Positions 1 through 5,279 of a stretch of 5,279 nucleotides of DNA are shown one piece after another; within the stretch, counting starts at the first letter, position 1; each line of letters begins with the position of its first letter. The position numbers and the translations under genes were made by a program. Origin of the DNA: Methanothrix sp. (lineage in GTDB: Archaea > Halobacteriota > Methanosarcinia > Methanotrichales > Methanotrichaceae); the NCBI GenBank assembly GCA_028682845.1, contig JAJRAT010000170.1, positions 1-5,279 on the forward strand, written 5' to 3'. The notes under the pieces were generated by a model. The model searched no databases. It was given only the letters and a program-made list of their open reading frames with translations, and had not been told where the DNA came from.

Positions 1-1679
1 ACCTTGGGGTGAGAAACCAGTGCGGACTCGACCTCTGCATTGGAGATCCTGTGTCCGGCTACCTTCAGCACATCGTCGATTCTGCCCTGGATGGTGAAGT
101 ATCCATCCTTGTCCTTGGTGGCCTTATCGCCGGCCAGGTAGGTACCGGGCCGAATCTGCCAGTACATGTCCCAGTATTCCTTCTGGTACCTGACAGTGTC
201 TTTGTAGAAGGCCCTGAGCATGGACGGCCAGGGTGTATTGCTGACGATGTTGCCGCCGGAGCCTGGCGGTACGGGGTTGGCATCCTCATCCAGGATATCC
301 ACGTTAAAGCCGGGCAGCGGGAATGTGGGCGATCCGGGCTTGAGCGGGGTGATGGGCAGAGGCGATACCAGGAAGCATCCCGTTTCTGTCTGCCACCAGG
401 TGTCCATGATCTGCAGCTTGCCGCCGCCGAAGTTGTTTCTGTACCAGATCCAGGCCTCGGGATTGATGGGCTCGCCGACAGATCCGAGCAGCCTGAGGGA
501 TGAGATGTCGTGCGACTTCGGCCACTGATCCCCTGCCTTCATGAACATTCTCACGGCAGTGGGTGCGGTGTAGAGGACTGACACCTTATTCTCGCTGATG
601 ATCTTGAACCACCTGCTGAAGTCGGGATAATCAGGGGAACCCTCGTAGATCATGCTCGTAGCGCCGAGGCAGAGTGGTCCGTAGACCACGTAGCTGTGGC
701 CCGTGATCCATCCGACGTCAGCCGTGCACCACCAGACATCAGTGTCTTTGATGTCGAAGACCCAGGAGAGTGTCTGAGCAGGAGTTACGCAGTAACCGCC
801 ATGAACGTGCTCGATACCCTTGGGCTTGCCGGTGGTTCCGGAGGTGTAAAGGATAAACAGCCGATCCTCGCCGTCCATCTTCTCGCTCTCGCATACATCG
901 GACTGCTTGGCTACCAGCTCGTGGTACCAGACATCCTTTCCGGCCTTCATGGGTACTTCAATGCCTGCCCTCTTTACCACTACCACATTGGTCACACTTG
1001 GTGTGTTGGCGGTAGCTTCATCCACATTGGGCTTGAGGGGCAGAGGCTTGCCGCGCCTGAAGAAGCCGTCCGTGGTGATTACTACTTTGGACTCGGCATC
1101 AAGAACTCTGCTGTTCAGGCCGCCGGAGGAGAATCCGGAGAATACCACGCTGTGAATGGCGCCGATCTTGGCGCAGGCGAGCATAGCTATGGGTGTCTCT
1201 GGAATCATGGGCATATAGATGCTGACTCTGTCGCCCTTGACAACTCCTAAGCTCTTGAGGCCGTTAGCGAACTTGTTGACCCTCTTGGCCAGATCTGCAT
1301 AAGTGATCTTTTGGGTGGGCTGATCAACGGGCTCGGGGACGAATATGTAGGCGACTTTATCCTTTTTAGCGCCCGCTGCATGCCGATCCACGGCATTGTA
1401 AGCCACATTGATCTTGCCGCCTACGAACCACTTGGCATAGGGGGGCTGCCAGTTAAGGACCTGAGCGTAAGGCTCAAACCAATCGGCATAGGTCTTGGCC
1501 ATCTCATCCCAGAATGCGATAAAATTCTGGCCGGTCCAGGCGCGCATCTCACGCTCGCTCTTGAATCCCTTTTTCTTCATCCACGCCATGACATTGGAGT
1601 TCTCAACGAGATCCTTGGACGGCTCGAAAATTCTCGTCTCCTCGTATAAGACGGACGTTGTTGCTTTTTGCTCAGCCAT
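1..1679 (-). CDS. acs: Acetyl-CoA synthetase, AMP-forming (acs copy B), C-terminus cut by window edge
   Basis: This enzyme makes acetyl-CoA from acetate, ATP and CoA, releasing AMP and pyrophosphate, in the cytoplasm. In an acetoclastic methanogen this is the acetate-activating step before CODH/ACS cleavage. Translating the minus strand from the ATG at 1679-1677 gives 559 uninterrupted codons to the window edge, beginning [21 protein letters not shown] found no frameshift. The ATP/AMP-binding loop [11 protein letters not shown] is at residues 278-288. The acetate pocket residues equivalent to Ile, Thr, Val and Trp of characterised Acs are I325, T326 (in GWITGH), V401 (GSVGEP) and W429 (DTWWQTETG). 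The hinge motif [13 protein letters not shown] follows at about 532-544. By comparison with copy A, about 100 C-terminal residues, including the catalytic lysine motif, lie outside the window. The start is supported by a GGAGG six bases upstream and by alignment with copy A. The gene lies 355 bases downstream of copy A and has its own AT-rich promoter region. Substrate specificity for acetate is inferred from the pocket. Confidence 0.96.
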   Translation of the reverse strand, partial: MAEQKATTSVLYEETRIFEPSKDLVENSNVMAWMKKKGFKSEREMRAWTGQNFIAFWDEMAKTYADWFEPYAQVLNWQPPYAKWFVGGKINVAYNAVDRHAAGAKKDKVAYIFVPEPVDQPTQKITYADLAKRVNKFANGLKSLGVVKGDRVSIYMPMIPETPIAMLACAKIGAIHSVVFSGFSSGGLNSRVLDAESKVVITTDGFFRRGKPLPLKPNVDEATANTPSVTNVVVVKRAGIEVPMKAGKDVWYHELVAKQSDVCESEKMDGEDRLFILYTSGTTGKPKGIEHVHGGYCVTPAQTLSWVFDIKDTDVWWCTADVGWITGHSYVVYGPLCLGATSMIYEGSPDYPDFSRWFKIISENKVSVLYTAPTAVRMFMKAGDQWPKSHDISSLRLLGSVGEPINPEAWIWYRNNFGGGKLQIMDTWWQTETGCFLVSPLPITPLKPGSPTFPLPGFNVDILDEDANPVPPGSGGNIVSNTPWPSMLRAFYKDTVRYQKEYWDMYWQIRPGTYLAGDKATKDKDGYFTIQGRIDDVLKVAGHRISNAEVESALVSHPK

Positions 1680-1684
1680 TTTAA

Positions 1685-1693
1685 ACCTCCTTA
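1685..1693 (-). promoter_or_regulatory. Ribosome binding site of acs copy B
   Basis: The minus strand reads TAAGGAGGT, with the GGAGG core six bases before the ATG at 1679. This is a near-perfect Shine-Dalgarno sequence and fixes the start codon. Copy A has the same core and the same spacing. Confidence 0.9.
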
Positions 1694-1732
1694 TTCCATC
1701 TCTTCAGTGTTCCCAGACTCCCTCTAAATTTG

Positions 1733-1762
1733 CCGAAAACTGCCCGACCAAATCAAAATGCA
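1733..1762 (-). repeat. Leader block shared by both acs genes (copy B member)
   Basis: On the minus strand this block reads TGCATTTTGA, then a short spacer, then GGTCGGGCAGTTTTCGG, ending 54 bases before the start codon. The copy A leader at 4052-4082 has TGCTTTTGA, a slightly longer spacer and GGTCGGCTGTTTTGG. The blocks are in the same order and orientation but differ by single-base indels. This could be a remnant of the ancestral duplicated leader or a retained regulatory or RNA element. The sequence does not decide between these. Confidence 0.5.
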
Positions 1763-1800
1763 ATCCCGGCATGATTTTTGCTATCACAGTCAGATCGAAA

Positions 1801-1820
1801 AGCCTCGCGCGCATGAGGCT
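1801..1820 (-). repeat. GC-rich hairpin in the acs copy B leader
   Basis: AGCCTC (1801-1806) and GAGGCT (1815-1820) form a six-base-pair inverted repeat around an eight-base GC-rich loop. It lies about 40 bases downstream of the TATA-like box and so would fall inside the transcript. It is not followed by a T-run on the minus strand, so it does not look like an intrinsic terminator. The copy A leader has a GCCTC/GAGGC dyad at a comparable place (4136-4146). Confidence 0.45.
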
Positions 1821-1860
1821 CCAGGAACACTGTAGTGATCGATAATTATCAAGATTTTTC

Positions 1861-1870
1861 ATTTATAAAG
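1861..1870 (-). promoter_or_regulatory. Candidate archaeal TATA box for acs copy B
   Basis: TTTATAAA (1862-1869) reads the same on both strands and lies in an AT-rich stretch upstream of the gene. On the minus strand it is preceded by CGACAAC, a partly purine-rich stretch that could serve as a BRE. A start about 25 bases downstream would fall near 1838. Other AT-rich words nearby (1896-1917) could also bind TBP, so the assignment is tentative. Confidence 0.4.
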
Positions 1871-1895
1871 TTGTCGAGGTAAATTTACATAAGAG

Positions 1896-1917
1896 TTAAT
1901 AATGATAATTATTAATA
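1896..1917. repeat. AT-rich inverted repeat upstream of acs copy B
   Basis: TTAATAAT (1896-1903) and ATTATTAA (1908-1915) are perfect eight-base inverted repeats separated by GATA. A similar 22-base word lies at 4157-4178 upstream of copy A and matches at about 18 of 22 positions. It could be a regulator site or part of the promoter. Because the region is very AT-rich, chance similarity is a serious alternative. Confidence 0.35.
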
Positions 1918-1970
1918 GTAGTAAAAGCAAAGATGATGCCTAAAACTTTAAAATAAAATTAAACTAATTT

Positions 1971-2034
1971 AAAAAATTCCCTTTGGTGATGCCGGATAAT
2001 CCGTGAAAAATACCGAAAAAAAGAGATATGCCGC
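1971..2034 (-). terminator. Probable oligo-T terminator region of acs copy A
   Basis: Just past the TGA stop of copy A, the minus-strand transcript meets a run of seven T (2016-2022), a run of five T (2006-2010) and a run of six T (1971-1976). Archaeal RNA polymerase is known to terminate at such oligo-T tracts without needing a strong hairpin. A small dyad, CGGAT/ATCCG at 1993-2003, sits between the T-runs. This supports separate transcripts for the two acs genes, but read-through cannot be excluded. Confidence 0.5.
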
Positions 2035-4026
2035 TCACTTGATGAGCGGGATGGCTTCGACGGCATCGGGATTGGCCAGAGCTGATAAGTCTCCGGTGGG
2101 ATTGCCGAGAGCCTTGGCCTTGATGACGCGGCGCATGATCTTGCCGGACCGGGTCTTGGGAACGTCCTTCACGAAATAGACCTTCTCCGGGTATGCGACA
2201 GGCCCGAGAACCGTTCTTACGTGCTTGGCAAGCTCAGTCTTCAGCTCCTCTTTCTCTTCATTTCCCGTCCTGAGGATGACAAAGGCGACGATGACTTCGC
2301 CCTTAACCTCATCAGGCTTACCGATGACGGCTGCCTCAGCAACCTTCGGATGGCTTACCAGCGCCGATTCGACCTCGGCATTGGAGATTCTGTGTCCCGC
2401 CACCTTCAGAACATCATCGATCCTGCCCTGGATGGTGAAATATCCGTCTTTATCCTTGGTGGCCTTATCTCCTGCCAGGTATGTGCCGGGCCTGATATCC
2501 CAGTAGGTTGACCAGTACTCTTTCTGATATCGTTCCGGGTCTTTGTAGAAGGCTCGGAGCATGGACGGCCAGGGAGTATTGCTGACGATGTTGGCTCCGG
2601 TGCCCGGTGCCACGGGATTTGCATCCTCGTCGAGGATGTCGATATTGAAACCCGGCAGCGGGAAGGTTGCAGAGCCCGGTTTTAGGGGCGTGATGGGCAA
2701 GGGTGAGACCAGGAATGTGCCCGTCTCCGTCTGCCACCAGGTATCCATGATCTGGCATTTGTCGCCGCCGAAATGCTTCCGGTACCAGATCCATGCCTCG
2801 GGATTGATGGGCTCGCCGACGGACCCAAGCAGCCTTATGCTGGAGATGTCGTAATCTTTGGCCCATTTCTCACCGGCCTTCATGAACATTCTGATGGCAG
2901 TGGGGGCTGTGTAGAAGACGGATACCTTGTTGTCCTGGATGATCTTGAACCATCTGCCGAAGTCCGGATAGTCGGGAGCGCCCTCGTACATCATGCCGGT
3001 TGCACCGAGCACGAGCGGCCCGTAAACGATGTAACTGTGGCCCGTGATCCATCCGATATCGGCTGTACACCACCAGACATCGTTCTCCTTGATGTCGAAG
3101 ACCCAATGCAGAGTCTGAGCCGGTCCGACACAGTATCCGCCGTGCACATGCTCGATACCCTTGGGCTTGCCCGTGGTTCCCGATGTGTACAGAATGAACA
3201 GCCGATCCTCGGAGTCCATCTTCTCGCATTCGCATTCTTCTGACTTTCCGGCCACCAGGTCATGCCAGTAGATATCTTTGCCCTTCTTCATGGGCACTTC
3301 AATGCCCGTCCTCTTGACCACGATAATATTTTGCACCGACGGAGTATTGGCTGTCGCCTCGTCCACATTCGGCTTGAGGGGAATGGGCTTGCCGCGCCGG
3401 TATAAGCCATCCGTGGTTACTACCGCTTTGGCCTCGGCATCCAGTATCCTGCTATTGAGGCCGCCGGAGGAAAATCCGGAGAACACTATGCAGTGAATGG
3501 CTCCGATCTTGGCGATGGCGAGCATGGCTATGGGCAGTTCCGGGATCATAGGCATGTACAGCATGACTCTGTCTCCCTTCTTCACACCCAGGCTCTTCAG
3601 GCCGTTGGCGAACTTGTTGACCTCCTTGTAAAGCTGTCCATACGTGATCTTTTGAGTCGGCTGGTCGACGGGCTCGGGGACGAATATGTAGGCCACTTTG
3701 TCCTTTTTAGCGCCCTTAGCATGCCTATCCACGGAGTTGTAGGCTACATTGCACTTTCCGTTCACGAACCACCTGGCGTAGGGCGGCTTCCATTCGAGGG
3801 TCGATGCCCACGGCTCGAACCAGTCTGCGTAGGTCTTGGCCATCTCGCCCCAGAACTGGATGTAGTTCGCTGAACACCATAGTCGCATCTCTCTTTCGGT
3901 CTTGAAGCCCTTCTGTTTCATCCACGCCATGACATTCGAGTTTTCGACGAGGTCCCTGGGCGGCTCGAATATCCTTGTCTCCTCCATCAGGACAGATGTC
4001 TTTGCTGTTGCTTTCTGCTCAGCCAT
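2035..4026 (-). CDS. acs: Acetyl-CoA synthetase, AMP-forming (acs copy A), complete
   Basis: This complete 663-residue enzyme activates acetate to acetyl-CoA through an acetyl-AMP intermediate, close to the roughly 650 residues usual for Acs. An N-terminal ACS-type region spans about residues 55-110, the AMP-binding core about 112-550 and the mobile C-terminal domain about 551-635. [11 protein letters not shown] (280-290) is the ATP loop. I327, T328, V403 and W431 (in DTWWQTETG) match the acetate pocket, with Trp closing it against longer acids. D537 in [13 protein letters not shown] is the expected hinge. K629 in [11 protein letters not shown] is the catalytic lysine, which in other Acs proteins is controlled by reversible acetylation. 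The enzyme makes pyrophosphate, so it is expected to work with a pyrophosphatase, which is not in this window. The ATG at 4026 is fixed by GGAGG six bases upstream. Position 543 is Ala where bacterial Acs has a CoA-contacting Ser. The gene is followed by the near-duplicate copy B. Confidence 0.98.
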   Translation of the reverse strand: MAEQKATAKTSVLMEETRIFEPPRDLVENSNVMAWMKQKGFKTEREMRLWCSANYIQFWGEMAKTYADWFEPWASTLEWKPPYARWFVNGKCNVAYNSVDRHAKGAKKDKVAYIFVPEPVDQPTQKITYGQLYKEVNKFANGLKSLGVKKGDRVMLYMPMIPELPIAMLAIAKIGAIHCIVFSGFSSGGLNSRILDAEAKAVVTTDGLYRRGKPIPLKPNVDEATANTPSVQNIIVVKRTGIEVPMKKGKDIYWHDLVAGKSEECECEKMDSEDRLFILYTSGTTGKPKGIEHVHGGYCVGPAQTLHWVFDIKENDVWWCTADIGWITGHSYIVYGPLVLGATGMMYEGAPDYPDFGRWFKIIQDNKVSVFYTAPTAIRMFMKAGEKWAKDYDISSIRLLGSVGEPINPEAWIWYRKHFGGDKCQIMDTWWQTETGTFLVSPLPITPLKPGSATFPLPGFNIDILDEDANPVAPGTGANIVSNTPWPSMLRAFYKDPERYQKEYWSTYWDIRPGTYLAGDKATKDKDGYFTIQGRIDDVLKVAGHRISNAEVESALVSHPKVAEAAVIGKPDEVKGEVIVAFVILRTGNEEKEELKTELAKHVRTVLGPVAYPEKVYFVKDVPKTRSGKIMRRVIKAKALGNPTGDLSALANPDAVEAIPLIK

Positions 4027-4031
4027 TTTCT

Positions 4032-4040
4032 TCCTCCTTT
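4032..4040 (-). promoter_or_regulatory. Ribosome binding site of acs copy A
   Basis: The minus strand reads AAAGGAGGA, with GGAGG six bases before the ATG at 4026. Core and spacing are the same as in copy B. One arm of an inverted repeat (4041-4047) abuts it on the upstream side. Confidence 0.9.
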
Positions 4041-4074
4041 AATCGATGTCTCCAAAACAGCCGACCGATCGATT
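4041..4074 (-). repeat. Inverted repeat next to the acs copy A ribosome binding site
   Basis: AATCGAT (4041-4047) and ATCGATT (4068-4074) are a perfect seven-base inverted repeat with a 20-base loop. The loop contains the shared GGTCGG...GTTTT block. In RNA this stem would end directly beside the ribosome binding site, so it could affect access to it. The leader of copy B lacks this pair, so a conserved function is not shown. Confidence 0.4.
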
Positions 4075-4082
4075 CAAAAGCA
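4052..4082 (-). repeat. Leader block shared by both acs genes (copy A member)
   Basis: The minus strand reads TGCTTTTGA, a spacer, then GGTCGGCTGTTTTGG, ending 26 bases before the start codon. It corresponds to 1733-1762 in the copy B leader. Copy B has about 27 more bases between this block and the ATG. Confidence 0.5.
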
Positions 4083-4135
4083 TGGGATAAATCGGGTTAC
4101 AAAGGCTTGTGGTGCTGGCAATCATGCTCGGCCCG

Positions 4136-4146
4136 GCCTCGGAGGC
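4136..4146. repeat. GCCTC/GAGGC dyad upstream of acs copy A
   Basis: GCCTC (4136-4140) and GAGGC (4142-4146) are separated by one base. This suits a protein-binding dyad in DNA better than an RNA hairpin, since the loop would be too small without opening the inner pairs. The same five-base arms occur in the copy B leader at 1802-1819 with a wider gap. Confidence 0.35.
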
Positions 4147-4182
4147 ATTGTCACGATTAATTATTTTCATTATTAATAAGGT
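4147..4182 (-). promoter_or_regulatory. Candidate AT-rich promoter element of acs copy A
   Basis: On the minus strand CTTATTAATAATG (4168-4180) is the AT-rich word closest to the shared leader elements and could serve as the TATA box, with a start near 4146. The 22-base word at 4157-4178 resembles 1896-1917 upstream of copy B. Another possible TATA word, ATTATACTT, lies further upstream at about 4230-4238. The choice cannot be settled from sequence alone. Confidence 0.3.
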
Positions 4183-4360
4183 TAGTGGTAGGAAGAACTC
4201 GAAAAACCATCATACTTAAAAATACGAAAAAGTATAATCGTGCTCAACGTCGCCTCATGCTTCTAATCAACTCGCGATCATCGAAATTCTCTTAAAAATT
4301 AATTGACTTCGTTCTATAATTATTAATGAAAATATTTAACATAAAGGAAGATCATCGCGA
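4183..4360. other. AT-rich gene-free stretch between the methylthiotransferase gene and acs copy A
   Basis: This is the part of the 334-base gap upstream of the candidate acs copy A promoter. No open frame with a plausible ribosome binding site and no tRNA-like fold were seen. Short T-rich tracts on the minus strand (about 4295-4300 and 4320-4335) could end the methylthiotransferase transcript. The word AATGAAAATA occurs on the plus strand at about 4325-4334 and on the minus strand at about 4163-4172, so it is present in opposite orientations on the two sides of this stretch. Confidence 0.4.
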
Positions 4361-5279
4361 TTAAAGGTGGTCTGCCCATCCTGTAAGATAGTAGGGATTG
4401 GATGCGGCTATTCTTACGCGAATCACAGATCCCAGTGCCGGATTTCCATGAACGACGATGCCCAAATAGCTTTCGGACCTGGCCTTCATGGTGCCGCTCC
4501 TGCCGCACTCCACTACCAGCGCACGCAGCGTCCGCCCTACCATGCACTCATTGTTTTTGGCGGCTATTTGCAGCCACAGCCGCGTCAAAACTCTTGATCG
4601 ATCCTTTTTGATGCGATCCGGCATGTCATACAGCCGCGCGGCGGGGGTGCCGGGCCGGGAGGAGAATTTGGTTATATTGACCTTGTCCGGCTGCACCTGC
4701 CTGACCAGATCCATGGTTTGCAGGAAATCCGCGTCTTCTTCTCCCGGAAATCCCACTATGGCATCGGTATTCAAGGAAATGTCGGGAAGGGCGGACCTCA
4801 ATTCTCCCGCAATTTCGGCAAAATCCTGCGCCGAATATCTTCTGCCCATGCTCTTCAGGATTTTATTGGAGCCGGATTGAAGGGGAATATGCAAAAATCG
4901 ATAGACTTTGGGGCTATGCATGGCTTCAATCGTCTCCGCCAGAACAGGCTGGAGCGTGTCGGGATTCATCATGCCCAATCGCAGCATGAAGTCTCCGGGA
5001 AGGGCGCATAGCTCTCTTACGAGCGCCGGCAAGGAAAGCTCGCAGTCATTGCCGTAAGAGGCAGTATCCTGGGCGGCAAGCTGAATTTCCTTGGCTCCCG
5101 AATCCAGCAGCGTTCTTGCTTCATCGATTATGCACTGGAGGCTCTTGCTCTTCAGCCTGCCTCTGGCCCTGCGGACTATGCAGTAGCTGCAGCCGCCGTT
5201 GCATCCTTCCGCGATGTTGATGATCCCGCACAGATCATTGCGGGGGTGCTTGCCGGTATCCTCTCCGGGATCTTTTCCG
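4361..5279 (-). CDS. Radical-SAM tRNA methylthiotransferase (MiaB/MtaB/CDKAL1-like), N-terminus cut by window edge
   Basis: The likely role is adding a methylthio group to the modified A37 next to the tRNA anticodon. By analogy with archaeal and eukaryotic relatives this would convert t6A to ms2t6A. The minus-strand frame is open from the window edge (first full codon at 5278) to TAA at 4361-4363, giving 305 visible residues. The radical-SAM cluster motif is EGCNGGCSYCIVRRARG, with cysteines at visible residues 26, 30 and 33 (5203-5180), in the family's CxxxCxxC spacing. Other family signatures are PLQSGSNKIL, AIVGFPGEED and KFSSRPGTPAA. The last 60 or so residues fit a TRAM-type RNA-binding domain. 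The N-terminal methylthiotransferase domain with its own three cysteines, about 120 residues in relatives, lies beyond the window. A TTG codon at 5032 could be mistaken for a start, but the radical-SAM motif lies upstream of it in frame. The 334-base gap to acs argues against a shared operon. The exact substrate (t6A rather than i6A) is inferred. Confidence 0.93.
   Translation of the reverse strand, partial: GKDPGEDTGKHPRNDLCGIINIAEGCNGGCSYCIVRRARGRLKSKSLQCIIDEARTLLDSGAKEIQLAAQDTASYGNDCELSLPALVRELCALPGDFMLRLGMMNPDTLQPVLAETIEAMHSPKVYRFLHIPLQSGSNKILKSMGRRYSAQDFAEIAGELRSALPDISLNTDAIVGFPGEEDADFLQTMDLVRQVQPDKVNITKFSSRPGTPAARLYDMPDRIKKDRSRVLTRLWLQIAAKNNECMVGRTLRALVVECGRSGTMKARSESYLGIVVHGNPALGSVIRVRIAASNPYYLTGWADHL

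Larger units (their letters stand above)
1680..1860 (-). promoter_or_regulatory. Long, probably structured 5' leader of acs copy B
   Basis: If the TATA-like box at 1862-1869 is used, transcription would start near 1838, giving a leader of roughly 160 bases. The stretch contains several possible pairings. CAGTGTTCC (1705-1713) pairs perfectly with GGAACACTG (1824-1832) and would enclose most of the leader. AGCCTC (1801-1806) pairs with GAGGCT (1815-1820). A bulged hairpin is possible between AAATC/ATGC (1750-1761) and GCAT/GATTT (1769-1777). A block at 1733-1762 resembles one in the leader of copy A. I recognise no known riboswitch class. No small gene with a convincing ribosome binding site is visible. 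The start point and the fold are inferences. Confidence 0.4.

Noticed and set aside
1..1679. Possible pseudogene status of acs copy B, since it has no stop codon in the window.
   Set aside because: Codon-by-codon translation shows no frameshift or internal stop. The gene is only cut by the window edge.
9..1845. Several plus-strand open frames opposite acs copy B, for example 9-503, 696-1250, 1311-1649 and 1495-1845.
   Set aside because: They run antisense to a well-supported acs gene and their translations have no recognisable motifs. Similar shadow frames recur opposite copy A because the two genes share codon pattern.
2221..3873. Plus- and minus-strand open frames of 70-156 codons inside acs copy A.
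   Set aside because: They are out-of-frame or antisense readings of a complete 663-residue enzyme with intact motifs. None has a convincing ribosome binding site or family signature.
4271..4360. Direct repeat GATCATCG at 4276-4283 and 4350-4357, each next to TCGCGA.
   Set aside because: It is only eight bases, occurs twice, and has no regular spacing or link to a gene start. It is probably chance.
1680..4360. An insertion sequence or other mobile element as the cause of the tandem duplication.
   Set aside because: No transposase frame, terminal inverted repeats or flanking target duplications were seen in either gap.
4361..5032. A 223-residue protein starting at the TTG at 5032.
   Set aside because: The frame stays open upstream to the window edge and contains the radical-SAM cysteine motif at 5180-5203, so 5032 is internal to the methylthiotransferase gene.
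1..5279. CRISPR array, tRNA, rRNA or a new defence-like system.
   Set aside because: There are no evenly spaced repeats, no cloverleaf or rRNA-like stretches, and all three genes belong to known metabolic or tRNA-modification families.

Overview
The window holds three genes, all on the minus strand, so transcription runs from high to low coordinates. In order of transcription they are: the 3' part of a radical-SAM tRNA methylthiotransferase gene (5279 to 4361), a complete AMP-forming acetyl-CoA synthetase gene (acs copy A, 4026 to 2035), and a second acetyl-CoA synthetase gene (acs copy B, 1679 to 1) cut by the left window edge. Two gene-free stretches of about 335 and 355 bases separate them. 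Both are strikingly AT-rich next to the GC-rich coding DNA.

The best guess for the organism is an acetate-using methanogen of the genus Methanothrix (Methanosaeta) or a close relative. This is inference. It rests on the tandem, highly similar acs genes, on the archaeal-looking methylthiotransferase with a C-terminal TRAM-like region, on strong GGAGG ribosome binding sites, and on AT-rich promoters with TATA-like boxes instead of bacterial -35/-10 pairs. Methanothrix is known to activate acetate with AMP-forming Acs instead of acetate kinase/phosphotransacetylase, and it carries several acs copies. Other archaea with several acs genes cannot be excluded from this window alone.

The two Acs proteins are about 84% identical over the 559 residues that can be compared (counted by hand). 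They differ by one two-residue indel near the N-terminus and otherwise align without gaps. Both keep the ATP-binding loop, the four acetate-pocket residues and the hinge region, so both look functional. Copy A also shows the catalytic lysine. That lysine lies beyond the window in copy B. Each gene has its own long upstream region with its own ribosome binding site, so the two copies are probably transcribed separately and could be regulated differently.

The least-explained DNA is in the two acs leaders. They share short blocks in the same order (a GCCTC/GAGGC dyad, then a TGC(A)TTTTGA block, then GGTCGG...GTTTT, then the ribosome binding site), although the DNA between the blocks has diverged. 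Each leader also has a private inverted repeat near the start codon. No mobile element, CRISPR array, tRNA, rRNA or new multi-gene system was seen.
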